From NCBI GenBank assembly GCA_947496215.1, contig CANMCF010000002.1, positions 124,001 to 188,000 on the forward strand: a stretch of DNA of 64,000 nucleotides, given 5' to 3'. The DNA is from an uncultured Bizionia sp. (GTDB lineage Bacteria > Bacteroidota > Bacteroidia > Flavobacteriales > Flavobacteriaceae). Numbering within the stretch: position 1 is the stretch's first letter; each line of letters begins with the position of its first letter. The notes under the pieces were generated by a model, which was not told where the DNA came from, did no database searches, and worked only from the letters and a program-made list of their open reading frames with translations. This document shows, one piece after another, positions 1 through 9,586 of this stretch. The translations under genes were made by a program, and so were the position numbers.

Positions 1-560
1 GTTTGACCATAGAATGCCCTGAATTGGGAGAAATTTCTTTTGATGTGGCCTATGGAGGTAATTATTATGCCATTGTTGATCCGCAGCAAAACTTTTCTGG
101 GGTGCATGATTTCACAGCGAGCCAGATCATTCAATATTCTCAGGTAGTCAGAGAACGCATCAATGAAAAATATCCAAATATGTTCATTCATCCAGAGAAT
201 GAAACCATCAGGGATGTAACCCATATGTTGTGGACCGGCAACCCAATAGATCCAACATCTTCAGGACGCAATGCCGTCTTCTATGGAGACAAGGCCATAG
301 ATAGAAGCCCATGTGGAACAGGAACATCTGCTAGAATAGCCCAATTGCACGCCAAGGGTAAGCTGAAGAAAGGAGAGAAGTTTGTTCATGAAAGCTTCAT
401 CGGGAGCAAATTCATAGGCTGTGTGGAAGAAGAGACGACTTTGGATGGTAAATCAGCCATCATACCGAGTATACAAGGTTGGGCGAAAGTATATGGATAC
501 AACAACATCGTCATAGATGATGAAGACGATCCATATGCCCACGGATTCCAGGTAATATAA
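1..560 (+). CDS. 4-hydroxyproline 2-epimerase (proline racemase family), 5'-truncated by window edge
   Basis: The C-terminal part of a proline racemase-fold enzyme; the reading frame is open to the left edge, so the start lies outside the window. The motif DRSPCGTGTSA carries the second catalytic cysteine of racemases and epimerases. In the related 3-hydroxyproline dehydratases this position is Thr, so the enzyme should interconvert trans-4-hydroxy-L-proline and cis-4-hydroxy-D-proline (or proline enantiomers). The gene heads a same-strand series with dipeptidyl peptidase IV, a D-amino-acid dehydrogenase and Xaa-Pro peptidases, which favours hydroxyproline over proline as substrate. The first catalytic cysteine cannot be seen. 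The dehydrogenase two genes downstream would oxidise the D-product. Choosing between epimerase and proline racemase is inference from context. Confidence 0.85.
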   Translation, partial: LTIECPELGEISFDVAYGGNYYAIVDPQQNFSGVHDFTASQIIQYSQVVRERINEKYPNMFIHPENETIRDVTHMLWTGNPIDPTSSGRNAVFYGDKAIDRSPCGTGTSARIAQLHAKGKLKKGEKFVHESFIGSKFIGCVEEETTLDGKSAIIPSIQGWAKVYGYNNIVIDDEDDPYAHGFQVI

Positions 561-572
561 AAAATGTAAAAA

Positions 573-2843
573 ATGATGAAACCCTTTAAAATATGGATAA
601 TGCTACTCAGTGCATTGTTCATTTTTTCGTGTACGGAGAAAACCAATGATATTACAGAAAAGGAATATCAAAGTGCTGTTAGTTATATGTATGCGAATTA
701 CAACAACAAGACAGCTTTCAACCTCCATACATCAGCAAATTGGTTTAAGGGCAACTCAGGGATATGGTTTGTAGACCATGGGGTCGATGGTAAAACTTAT
801 AAAACTGTCGATTTTGAAAACTATGAAGTAAAGCAGCTCTTTGATCACGACAAATTAGCGAGTGCCTTCAACAAATTAGTGGAGGACAAGGTAGAAAGCA
901 ATAATATTTCAATCTCGAATGTCGAATATGGCGAAGAAGGAAAATTGTCTATTCATATTGGAGATAAAACGTATGTTCTTGATTTGAATACCTACGAGAT
1001 AGCGGAAAAAGTAGAAGAGGAAGAAATTGCGAACAATCAGTTCGAAAGCACTTCGCCGGATGGCAAATGGTTGGCGTACACAAAAGCATACAATCTATAT
1101 GTCAAATCGACAAGTTCAAATAAAGAGTACAAGTTGACCAATGATGGCCAAAAGGGGTATGAATATGCAACTTGGTATGGTTGGGACGATATCATTGAAG
1201 GAGAAAATGGGGAACGACCACCACATTTCTACGTAAACTGGTCCAAAGATTCCAAGTGGATCTCCACTAGCGTTGTAGATTTCAGAAATGCTGAGAAAAT
1301 GTATTTGTTGGATGCCAGCATAGATTCACTATATAGACCAAAGTTACTATCGTACTATAGAGGTTCACCAGGAGACACAACAATGGTACACACAAAGCCT
1401 GTCTTTTTTAATGTAACCACTAGAAAAGAGGTGAAAACGACGTTACCGAACAATACGCACATCAACAATGTGTATTTGGAGTGGGCAGACAAATCGGGTG
1501 TGGTCATTGCCAACTATTCGGAAAGAGGCTATAAGAAAGAGCACTTGTTGCAAGTCGATTTGAACGCAAATACATCGAAATCCCTGTTTGTTGACGAGAG
1601 TGAGACCAATGTGGACAAGTTTGCTTTCAGGCAAATAAAAGACAAAGGAAAAGTATTGGTGCTTTCAGAGAAAAGTGGTTGGAGACAATTGTATGTCATA
1701 GACAGAAGTACAGGTGAAGAACTGCCGATAACAAAAGGAGACTATTTCATCCATGACATAAAGTATGTGGATGAAGACAATGAAATTGTTTATTTTACGG
1801 CTTCAGGAAAAGAAGAAGGAAGCAATCCATACCATCAAAAAGTCTACAAGACCACTTTGAATGGAGATGTGACATTGTTGACTCCTGAAGAAGGACATCA
1901 TATCGTGTCATTTTCAGAAGAAGGAAGCCATTTTGTAGATAATTACTCAACCATTGCCATTCCAACGACTACGGTACTTAGGAAAACAGAATCTGGTAAA
2001 ATTGTTTCAGAACTGACAAAGGCAGATGTTTCCAATGCGGTTTCAAAAGGATGGAAGGCGCCAGAAGTCTTCGAACTGACGGCAAAAGATGGAGAAACTA
2101 CCATTTATGGTGCGCTATGGAAGCCTACCAATTTCGATGCTTCCAAATCCTATCCCATCATAGATGCTACCTATACAGGACCACATACACAATTGTTCCC
2201 AAAATCCTTTAATAGGATCTTTAACAATCAATCCTTGGCAGAGCTGGGGTTCATTGTTATGGTCGTAGACGGGTTGGGTACATATGGACGGTCAAAGGCG
2301 TTTCATGATCATTCCTACAAGAATATGGGAAAAAACCTGGAAGACCATGTGCTTGCCATTAAACACTTGGGAGAGAAACACAAATGGGTAGATGCAAGTA
2401 GAGCTGGTATTTTCGGGCATTCAGCAGGAGGTTACGATACAGGCAGGGCAATGTTGGCATTTCCGGATGTGTACAAAGTAGGAGTATCCAGTTCGGCAGA
2501 TCATGATTTTAGAATGGAAAAGGCTTGGTGGCCGGAAATGTATCAAGGATGGCCTGTGGATTCCACATATCATACGATTTCCAATATTACGAATGCTGGA
2601 AAACTCAAAGGGAAATTGTTGCTGGTGCATGGTGGCGTCGATGAGAATGTAAACCCATCGGCAACCTATAAACTGGTGGAAGCCCTCGTACAAGCGGACA
2701 AGGAATTCGATTTGTTGATATTACCTAGCCAAAGGCATGGTTACAGAGGTAAATCCAGAAATTATTTCATTAAGAAGAAATGGAATTATTTTGTGGAACA
2801 TCTAGGTGAAAAAACACCTATTTGGAATTTTAAATGGGAATAA
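573..2843 (+). CDS. Dipeptidyl peptidase IV-type prolyl peptidase (S9B), lipoprotein
   Basis: A 756-residue serine peptidase that should release X-Pro (or X-Hyp) dipeptides from peptide N-termini. The N-terminus (MMKPFKIWIMLLSALFIFSC) is an SPII signal with lipobox cysteine, so it is probably membrane-anchored. Residues about 60-480 are the DPPIV beta-propeller region, including SPDGKWLAYTK. The C-terminal 250 residues are an alpha/beta hydrolase with nucleophile motif GIFGHSAGGYD, Asp in HGGVDENVNP and His in PSQRHGYRG. The nucleophile context is GHSAGG rather than the GWSYGG usual in DPPIV, so specificity may deviate. It starts 12 bases after the epimerase stop and ends just before the FAD dehydrogenase, so it is part of the operon. 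Peptidase placement between epimerase and dehydrogenase couples peptide trimming to hydroxyproline breakdown. Confidence 0.88.
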   Translation: MMKPFKIWIMLLSALFIFSCTEKTNDITEKEYQSAVSYMYANYNNKTAFNLHTSANWFKGNSGIWFVDHGVDGKTYKTVDFENYEVKQLFDHDKLASAFNKLVEDKVESNNISISNVEYGEEGKLSIHIGDKTYVLDLNTYEIAEKVEEEEIANNQFESTSPDGKWLAYTKAYNLYVKSTSSNKEYKLTNDGQKGYEYATWYGWDDIIEGENGERPPHFYVNWSKDSKWISTSVVDFRNAEKMYLLDASIDSLYRPKLLSYYRGSPGDTTMVHTKPVFFNVTTRKEVKTTLPNNTHINNVYLEWADKSGVVIANYSERGYKKEHLLQVDLNANTSKSLFVDESETNVDKFAFRQIKDKGKVLVLSEKSGWRQLYVIDRSTGEELPITKGDYFIHDIKYVDEDNEIVYFTASGKEEGSNPYHQKVYKTTLNGDVTLLTPEEGHHIVSFSEEGSHFVDNYSTIAIPTTTVLRKTESGKIVSELTKADVSNAVSKGWKAPEVFELTAKDGETTIYGALWKPTNFDASKSYPIIDATYTGPHTQLFPKSFNRIFNNQSLAELGFIVMVVDGLGTYGRSKAFHDHSYKNMGKNLEDHVLAIKHLGEKHKWVDASRAGIFGHSAGGYDTGRAMLAFPDVYKVGVSSSADHDFRMEKAWWPEMYQGWPVDSTYHTISNITNAGKLKGKLLLVHGGVDENVNPSATYKLVEALVQADKEFDLLILPSQRHGYRGKSRNYFIKKKWNYFVEHLGEKTPIWNFKWE

Positions 2844-2845
2844 AG

Positions 2846-4093
2846 ATGAGCAAGAATGTAATTATAATTGGAGGAGGCATCATTGGGTTGAGTACTGCAT
2901 ATTACCTCGAAAAGGAAGGGCACCAAGTAACAGTAATAGATAAATCCGATTTTTCAAGTGGAGCATCACATGTAAATGCGGGTTACATCACACCGAGTCA
3001 TTTCGTGTCGTTGGCCGCACCGGGCATGATCAACAAAGGCATTAAATGGATGTTCAATTCAGCTAGTCCTTTCTATGTGAAACCAAGATTGGATGCCGAT
3101 TTTTTAAAATGGACATGGGCATTCAAAAGGTCTTCTACTGCAGCCAAGGTCGAAAAGGCTATCCCAGTGATCAAGGATATAAATCTATACAGTAGGGACT
3201 TGTATGAAGATATGAAGACATCCAACGACTTTAACTTCCATTATGAGAGAAAGGGGTTGTTGATGTGTTATAAGACTGACAAGGTCGGAGAAGAAGAATG
3301 GGAAATAGGTGAAAGAGGTATAAAGGAAGGATTGGGTGTCAGAAACCTATCAGCCAAAGAAGTCGAAGCATTGGAGCCAAAGGCCAATTTGAACATAAAG
3401 GGAGCTGTATATTACGATTCGGATGCGCATATGACCCCTAGCGACTTCATGCCAGAGATGATAGCATATTTAAAAAGCAAAGGAGTCGTTTTCCATGCCA
3501 ACGAAGAAGTAAAGGATATTGAAGTCTCGAATAATACCATTTCCAAGGTGGTGACCAACAAGCAGGAGTTGAATGCAGATGAGGTCGTGTTGGCCGCTGG
3601 AAGTTGGAGCCCATCCATAGCAAGAAAGATAGGATTGAAGATTCCAGTGCAGGCAGGTAAGGGGTACAGAATAAATGTGAAGAAACCAACCAACATAACC
3701 ATCCCAGCCATTCTATGTGAAGCGAAGGTAGCTGTAACGCCAATGGACGGATTTACACGTTTTGCGGGAACTATGGAAGTTGCAGGAATCAATCATGACA
3801 TCAATCCAGTACGGGTAAACGCCATTGCAAATGCAGCGAAAAACTATTACGGAGGCGTGGAAGTAAGTGAAGCGGAAAAAGCAAATGCAGAATGTGGTTT
3901 GCGACCATGCACACCAGACGGTTTGCCATACATAGGCAAGTCTTCGAAATGCAAGAATTTAACGATTGCAACAGGACATGCCATGATGGGGTGGAGTTTG
4001 GGACCGGCAACTGGTAAATTGGTAGCAGAAGTCATTGAGGATAAGAAGACGAGTTTGGATTTAAATCCCTTTCACCCAGATAGAACATTTTAA
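2846..4093 (+). CDS. FAD-dependent D-amino-acid / cis-4-hydroxy-D-proline dehydrogenase
   Basis: A DadA/glycine-oxidase-type flavoenzyme of about 415 residues. The N-terminal Rossmann motif IIIGGGIIGLSTAYYLE binds FAD and is followed by the acidic VTVIDK strand. The C-terminal CGLRPCTPDGLPYIG and the GHAMMGWSLGPATG stretch are typical of the DAO family. ATG at 2846 is preferred over an in-frame ATG at 2834, which would overlap the dipeptidyl peptidase stop. No signal peptide is seen, so it should be cytoplasmic or peripheral on the inner membrane. In the known 4-hydroxyproline pathway a DAO-family dehydrogenase oxidises cis-4-hydroxy-D-proline to pyrroline-4-hydroxy-2-carboxylate. The pathway deaminase and the 2-oxoglutarate semialdehyde dehydrogenase are not in this window and may lie to the left. 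Confidence 0.82.
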   Translation: MSKNVIIIGGGIIGLSTAYYLEKEGHQVTVIDKSDFSSGASHVNAGYITPSHFVSLAAPGMINKGIKWMFNSASPFYVKPRLDADFLKWTWAFKRSSTAAKVEKAIPVIKDINLYSRDLYEDMKTSNDFNFHYERKGLLMCYKTDKVGEEEWEIGERGIKEGLGVRNLSAKEVEALEPKANLNIKGAVYYDSDAHMTPSDFMPEMIAYLKSKGVVFHANEEVKDIEVSNNTISKVVTNKQELNADEVVLAAGSWSPSIARKIGLKIPVQAGKGYRINVKKPTNITIPAILCEAKVAVTPMDGFTRFAGTMEVAGINHDINPVRVNAIANAAKNYYGGVEVSEAEKANAECGLRPCTPDGLPYIGKSSKCKNLTIATGHAMMGWSLGPATGKLVAEVIEDKKTSLDLNPFHPDRTF

Positions 4094-4096
4094 GAT

Positions 4097-5389
4097 ATGC
4101 GTTACGAAAAGATTGCAAACGACTTATTCAAAGGAAATAGAGCCCGTTTCGTTACAGAGATGAAACAGAACACCATTGCGATTTTGACATCCAACGATGT
4201 CAAGCACAACAATGCGGATGATGTTATGGGATTTGCTCAAAACAACGATCTGTTTTACCTCTCGGGAATCGATCAGGAAGAGACGATTCTAATTTTATAT
4301 CCTGAGGCCTACAAGAAGGAAAATCGAGAGATTCTATTCATAAGGGAAACGAACGAACACATCAAGATTTGGGATGGTGAAAAACTGACCAAGGATCAAG
4401 CTACGGAGGTTTCAGGAGTAACACGAGTGGAATGGTTGCACGATTTTGAGAAGGTATTGCAGTTGATGGCCTTTGAAGCCGATGGATTTTACTTGGGACA
4501 TAACGAACACATCAAGCGAGTGACAAAGGATCAAGAAACCCAACAAGATAGAATGATCTCATGGTGCAAGGAAAAATACCCTTTGCACGAATACCATAGG
4601 GCAGCAAAGATCACAAGAAAGTTACGCCCGGTAAAATCGAATGAAGAAATAACACTGATACAAAGGGCAGCAGACATTGGTGTGGAATCTTTCAAACGCG
4701 TATTGAAAGCTTGCAAACCCAATATGAAAGAATACGAATTGGAGGCAGAGCTAACATATAACCTGGTAAGATCAGGAGGCTTGCATCACGCGTTTTTGCC
4801 CATTGTCGCCTCAGGGAAAAATGCTTGTGCCTTGCATTACAACACCAATGACGACGTGTGCAAGGATGGAGATATGATCTTGATGGATTTTGGAGTTTGC
4901 TATGCGAATTACAATAGTGATACCACACGATGCTTTCCTGTGAACGGTAAGTTTTCAGAACGACAAAAAGAGGTCTACACTTCAGTTTTGCATTGTTTGA
5001 AGGAGGGGAGCAAATTGTTGATGGTAGGGACCTTACCAGAAGATTACGAAAAGGAAATGGCTGGTTTGGTAGAGAAAGAATTGATACGATTGAATTTGCT
5101 AAGTGCGAATGACGTTGCCGATCAAGATCCGGATAAGCCATTGTATAAGAAATACTTCATGCATGGTACAGCACATTATCTAGGTTTGGATGTACACGAT
5201 GTGGGACTGTATTCCCGTCCTTTCGAAGAAGGGATGGTTTTGACTTGCGAACCCGGAATCTATATACCGGAAGAAGGTATCGGTTGTAGATTGGAAAACG
5301 ATTATTTAATTACATCGACAGGAAACATTAATCTAACAGAAGCAATGCCCATAGAAATAGAGGACATTGAAAAGTTGATGAATCACTAA
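4097..5389 (+). CDS. pepP: Xaa-Pro aminopeptidase (M24B, aminopeptidase P)
   Basis: A 430-residue dinuclear metallopeptidase that removes the N-terminal residue before proline or hydroxyproline. The first 170 residues match the aminopeptidase P N-terminal domain (NDLFYLSGIDQEET). The catalytic pita-bread domain follows, with metal ligands Asp in LMDFGVCYAN and SDTTR, His in HGTAHYLGLDVHD, and Glu in TCEPGIYIPEEG and GCRLENDYL. The complete ligand set predicts an active enzyme. No signal peptide is seen, so it should act in the cytoplasm on imported peptides. It starts three bases after the dehydrogenase stop. With dipeptidyl peptidase IV it forms a logical pair for collagen-type Gly-Pro-Hyp peptides. 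Confidence 0.92.
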   Translation: MRYEKIANDLFKGNRARFVTEMKQNTIAILTSNDVKHNNADDVMGFAQNNDLFYLSGIDQEETILILYPEAYKKENREILFIRETNEHIKIWDGEKLTKDQATEVSGVTRVEWLHDFEKVLQLMAFEADGFYLGHNEHIKRVTKDQETQQDRMISWCKEKYPLHEYHRAAKITRKLRPVKSNEEITLIQRAADIGVESFKRVLKACKPNMKEYELEAELTYNLVRSGGLHHAFLPIVASGKNACALHYNTNDDVCKDGDMILMDFGVCYANYNSDTTRCFPVNGKFSERQKEVYTSVLHCLKEGSKLLMVGTLPEDYEKEMAGLVEKELIRLNLLSANDVADQDPDKPLYKKYFMHGTAHYLGLDVHDVGLYSRPFEEGMVLTCEPGIYIPEEGIGCRLENDYLITSTGNINLTEAMPIEIEDIEKLMNH

Positions 5390-5406
5390 AAAAACAAAAT
5401 ATATTT

Positions 5407-6627
5407 ATGAGTACATTTGGAATAGGAGGATCTACCATAGAAGCCGAATTGAATGCCATTACACCAAAGGCACATTTGGTGCAACCCATTCAAAAAAAAG
5501 AATTTCTGGAACGTATTGACAAAGCTTGCAAGTTGATGAAAGAACAGAATGTGCAGGCAGTGTATCTTCATGCGGGAACTAATCTATACTATTTCACTGG
5601 TATGAGATGGAATTCCAGTGAACGTATGGTCGGTGCGTTGTTATTTCCAAATGGGACCTTGCGTTACATAGCTCCGGAATTTGAAAAAGGAACCATTTTG
5701 GATTTCATGCTTGTCGATGGGGATGTATGCTGTTGGGAAGAACACGAAAGTCCATATGAGTTGTTTACGCAAATCCTTTCGGAAAACGGTGTAAAGGAAG
5801 GAACGGTTTCCATCGATGAGGCTACTCCATTTTTTATCACGGATGGTATTGCAATTAGTCAAGACAGATATAAGCTCATCAATGCAAAACCGATTACGGC
5901 TGGATGTAGGGTAATAAAATCCGATGCGGAAATAGCCATCATGCAGGCAGCAATGGACATTACGTTGGAAGTACAAAAAGCCGCTGCCAGAATTCTAAGG
6001 GTAGGCATCGGTGCCAAGGAAGTAACCGATTTTATTCACGAAGCACACATAAGGTACGGGATTCCCTCAGGATCTTACTTTTGCATCGTGTTGTTTGGTG
6101 TGGATTCCTCTTTTCCCCATGGTGTGAAATCACCAAAGGACTTGGAGGAAAATGAAGTGGTCTTGATCGATACTGGATGTGTCTTGCACGACTACATCTC
6201 GGACATCACGAGGACATACGTATTTGGAGAGGCAAATGAGTTGCAACGCAACATTTGGGCTATTGAGAAAGAGACGCAACAAGCAGCCTTTGATGCTGCC
6301 AAGTTGGGAAATACCTGTGCATCCATAGACATTGCTTCCAGAGTTGTATTGGAATCACACGATTTGGGACCAGATTACAAGCTTCCTGGATTGCCGCATA
6401 GAACAGGGCATGGGATAGGGTTGGATATCCATGAATGGCCATACATAGTAAGAAACGATCAAACCATTCTGGAACCAGGAATGTGCTTTAGCAACGAACC
6501 TATGATCTGTGTACCAGATGCCTTTGGTATCCGTCACGAGGATCACATATATATGACAAAGGAAGGGCCAAAATGGTTTACTGACCCGATGCATTCAATT
6601 GAAGATCCTTTTGGATTGAATGCTTAA
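5407..6627 (+). CDS. M24 family Xaa-Pro dipeptidase/aminopeptidase
   Basis: A second M24 peptidase, 406 residues, last gene of the operon. It has a creatinase-type N-terminal domain (HAGTNLYYFTGMRWNSSER) and a complete metal site: two Asp in VLIDTGCVLHDYISDITRT, His in HRTGHGIGLDIHE, Glu in SNEPMICVPDAF and GIRHEDH. It differs clearly from the upstream aminopeptidase P and is nearer to prolidase-like Xaa-Pro peptidases, so the two may divide work between longer peptides and X-Pro dipeptides. There is no signal peptide, so the predicted site is cytoplasmic. The start ATG follows the previous stop by 17 bases. No clear hairpin terminator was found after its stop, and the next gene is convergent. 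Exact specificity is not readable from sequence. Confidence 0.87.
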   Translation: MSTFGIGGSTIEAELNAITPKAHLVQPIQKKEFLERIDKACKLMKEQNVQAVYLHAGTNLYYFTGMRWNSSERMVGALLFPNGTLRYIAPEFEKGTILDFMLVDGDVCCWEEHESPYELFTQILSENGVKEGTVSIDEATPFFITDGIAISQDRYKLINAKPITAGCRVIKSDAEIAIMQAAMDITLEVQKAAARILRVGIGAKEVTDFIHEAHIRYGIPSGSYFCIVLFGVDSSFPHGVKSPKDLEENEVVLIDTGCVLHDYISDITRTYVFGEANELQRNIWAIEKETQQAAFDAAKLGNTCASIDIASRVVLESHDLGPDYKLPGLPHRTGHGIGLDIHEWPYIVRNDQTILEPGMCFSNEPMICVPDAFGIRHEDHIYMTKEGPKWFTDPMHSIEDPFGLNA

Positions 6628-6724
6628 TGCCATTGCCAATTATAACGATATGAAGGAAAAAACTTTTCTATAATACGATCTAGGACATCATTTCATGATT
6701 TCTAGGGAATTGATTAATTAAAGA

Positions 6725-9211
6725 TTATTTGATTATTAATTTCTTGATGGACGTGTTTTTTCCTTCATATATCTTTATATGATATAAGCCTTGGTTGAGG
6801 TGAGAAATAGAAATGGTCTCGTTATTCCCCTTGGAAATCCTAGTTTCGAAAACCAACCTTCCAAGACTGTCATAGAATGCGACATTGGCGACTCTGGACA
6901 TTTCAGAAAGAGAGATCGTCACTGTTTCAGAAGCAGGATTCGGGTACATTGCTATTCCTTCTACAAAAGCATTTGAGGTAGTCGACAACACATCATTGGC
7001 TATATCCATCTTATATGCTGAACGGCCATAGGTTGCAGCGTAAAGAATTTCTTCTGCTTCATGGATATGCAAATCCGTTACCACCAAAGAAGGCATGTTG
7101 TCCCCAAAAGGAGCCCAACTCACTCCATCGTCGGCACTGGCAAATACACCGACATCTGTGGCTAAAAACAAATTGTCGTGACTGTCTTTCACTATGTCAT
7201 TTACAGGAATGTCAGGTAATGTACTTCCAATGGCAGTCCATGTTTGACCGACATCATTGCTTTTAAAGACGTGACTCGGATTCACTCCATAACGGTATCC
7301 GGAAAAGGTGACATACAATGAGTTTACATCCTCCCTATCGGTCAAGACCTTGGTGGTCCATAGATCTGGTAAGGTACTGGATACATTGTTCCAATCGGTT
7401 CCTCCATTTTGGGTGATCCAAACGTTGCCATCGTCAGTACCAGCCACAATGACATCGGAGTTGAAGGGAGAGACGTCCATCGAGGTGATGGTTCCGAAAC
7501 TGATGTTTCCTCCGCCAGCTCCATTTGTCAGGTCTGGGCTTATTGCAGTCCAATTGGCTGCCGCATTCGTGGTTTTGTATACGCGTTGTGTTCCATAGTA
7601 TAAAACCTGCGAATTTTGTGGATCCAAGGTGATGGGTGTGTCCCAATTATTGCGATCCCCTCCGTTGATCCCAGACATTGCACCCGAAAATGACGCAGCA
7701 TTGTTTGTGGATTTTCCTAAGTTTCCATTCTGTGATAAAGCATATACTACATTGGTATCATCGGCATCCACCAATGGTTGGAAGCCGTCGCCTCCATAGA
7801 TTGACGTCCAATCACTTAGACCACCAGTCGTGGTACGAATGGTATTGTTGTCCTGAGTACCTCCATAGATTTTATTACCGTTTTGGGGATCTACATAAAA
7901 TCGATAAAATTGAGTGATGGGCAAAGTAACGTCTTTTACAGAAGTAGCCCCATCATTAGGGCTTTTATAAAGACCTCCGTCATTTCCAAGCAATACCTCC
8001 CCATCTGCCATGGTATTGAATGCTAGTGCATGTTGATCTACATGTGCTCCAGGAAATGCAGCAGACCAGGTGTTTCCTCCATCGGTGGATTTTTGAACGA
8101 CGAAGTCCACATTGTAGATCGTGTTTTCATCTGTCGGGTCCACAAAGATTCCCCTAAACCACCAATGAAAACCAACATTGGTCAGTTGGCTGGAATTAAC
8201 GGCTGTCCAGGTGTCACCTCCATTTGATGTGCGGTATACTCCTTGAATGCTTCCACTGGCATCTGCATAGCGCGAATATAGAACATCAGGATTGGATTGA
8301 GAGATGTCAATGCTTATTCTTCCTTTGTCATTGGCTGCACTAGGCAATCCATTGGTAAGTTCACTCCAAGTATCTCCTCCGTCCGTAGAACGGTATAAAC
8401 GTGATGTTTCTCCTCCATAGTCCCTGTATTCCGGTCTTCTTTCCCGTTCCCAGCTGGCCGCATAGATGATGTTGCTGTCGGTTGGGTGATTGGCCATGTC
8501 AATTACCCCTGTGATGTCGCTCACGAAAAGTACTTGCTCCCAAGTTGTACCTCCATCGGTGGTACGGTATACGCCTCTATTGTCATCATCTTTGAACAAA
8601 GGCCCCATGGCTCCTACGAATACCGTATTCTCATCATTTGGATCGATAAGTATCTTTCCTATGCTTCCAACATCCGGTAAACCTTTGCTTTCCCAAGTTA
8701 TACCTCCATCCTCACTGGTATAGATCCCATCTCCATCATAGGCTAGCGAGCCTCCTCCTGCATTTACTTCTCCTGTACCCACCCAGAGGACATCCGTGTC
8801 GTTCTTTGAGATTTCGATGTCTCCAATGGACAACATTTCCTGTTGGTCGAAGATTGGGTTCCATGTGGCCCCAGCATCTACGGTCTTGAATATTCCTCCA
8901 GAGGCAGCTCCCACGTAATAGGTTTGAGCCTGGTCTATCGGAATTTCAATGTCGGTAATTCGCCCTCCAATATTTTCTGGACCTGCAAATTCCCATAAAG
9001 CCTGTGTTTGTGATTTCTTGGGGTGTTGTTTTTTCCAAGCGATTGCATTTGCATAGGCGTCGGTACGTATTTCTCCCGTTGGATATGCTCGTTGCATGAA
9101 CATGAAATCATGAGGGGTTTCTTTGGTCGATTTCGAAGCTTCTTTTGTAGCGTTTGCATTGCAACCGATAAGAGACAAACCTAAAAGCCCCAAGAAAATA
9201 ATCTTTCTCAT
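6725..9211 (-). CDS. BNR/sortilin-type beta-propeller protein with T9SS C-terminal sorting domain
   Basis: An 828-residue exported protein. Repeated units of the type TTDGGTTWE, STDGGDTWS and SNDVGQTWT run through residues about 60-730 and mark BNR/Asp-box propeller blades, similar to VPS10/sortilin and GH74-like folds. The last 80 residues (from MYPNPASETVTISLS to IKKLIIK) are a type A T9SS sorting domain. The N-terminus also reads as a lipoprotein signal (LLGLSLIGC), an unusual combination with a T9SS tail. No catalytic pair of GH74 could be identified, so the substrate is unknown; annotation as a glycosyl hydrolase would rest only on the propeller. The gene is convergent with the hydroxyproline operon and separated from it by about 100 bases, and it appears to be a single-gene unit. 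Confidence 0.85.
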   Translation of the reverse strand: MRKIIFLGLLGLSLIGCNANATKEASKSTKETPHDFMFMQRAYPTGEIRTDAYANAIAWKKQHPKKSQTQALWEFAGPENIGGRITDIEIPIDQAQTYYVGAASGGIFKTVDAGATWNPIFDQQEMLSIGDIEISKNDTDVLWVGTGEVNAGGGSLAYDGDGIYTSEDGGITWESKGLPDVGSIGKILIDPNDENTVFVGAMGPLFKDDDNRGVYRTTDGGTTWEQVLFVSDITGVIDMANHPTDSNIIYAASWERERRPEYRDYGGETSRLYRSTDGGDTWSELTNGLPSAANDKGRISIDISQSNPDVLYSRYADASGSIQGVYRTSNGGDTWTAVNSSQLTNVGFHWWFRGIFVDPTDENTIYNVDFVVQKSTDGGNTWSAAFPGAHVDQHALAFNTMADGEVLLGNDGGLYKSPNDGATSVKDVTLPITQFYRFYVDPQNGNKIYGGTQDNNTIRTTTGGLSDWTSIYGGDGFQPLVDADDTNVVYALSQNGNLGKSTNNAASFSGAMSGINGGDRNNWDTPITLDPQNSQVLYYGTQRVYKTTNAAANWTAISPDLTNGAGGGNISFGTITSMDVSPFNSDVIVAGTDDGNVWITQNGGTDWNNVSSTLPDLWTTKVLTDREDVNSLYVTFSGYRYGVNPSHVFKSNDVGQTWTAIGSTLPDIPVNDIVKDSHDNLFLATDVGVFASADDGVSWAPFGDNMPSLVVTDLHIHEAEEILYAATYGRSAYKMDIANDVLSTTSNAFVEGIAMYPNPASETVTISLSEMSRVANVAFYDSLGRLVFETRISKGNNETISISHLNQGLYHIKIYEGKNTSIKKLIIK

Positions 9212-9543
9212 TTATTTTGTTTTAATGGATTAATTCAATTTTCCTTGTTGTACTGTTCTTGGTATTTCTATTTGGTTAGTTGGGCTAGAAGATGTTGGTT
9301 TTCAGTTTGGCATTGAATCATTTTTGTTAAGTGTTCAATGATTCGATGTTTGTATGAAGTATAAATATACAATGTTTTGAATTAAAGGCCAAAACTCACG
9401 TTGATCGGTCTTGTTTAATGAAATAGTGGTTTATATAAAGATTTGGGCGTCGTGCTCAGGTAGAGAAGAATGGTCAAGATGGTTTGTTACTCCATTCCAT
9501 AGAGCTCTTTTTGTAGTGAAAATGTATGTTTTATTAAAGAAAA
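9212..9543. other. Intergenic region without a recognised gene
   Basis: About 330 bases between the BNR-protein start and the terminator of the next gene. I see no open frame of note, no RNA gene and no repeat. It should contain the promoter of the leftward BNR gene, but I could not find a convincing -7 box. Confidence 0.5.
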
Positions 9544-9564
9544 GCCCCAACAGGGAATTGAGGC
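9544..9564 (-). terminator. Rho-independent terminator of the leftward small lipoprotein gene
   Basis: Read on the minus strand, GCCTCAA and TTGGGGC pair (one U-G wobble) around a seven-base loop and are followed by a T run. It lies 23 bases after the stop of the 9587-10291 gene and nearly repeats the hairpin at 10302-10322. Confidence 0.75.
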
Positions 9565-9586
9565 TTAAAACTTTTTTTAAGTAAGA

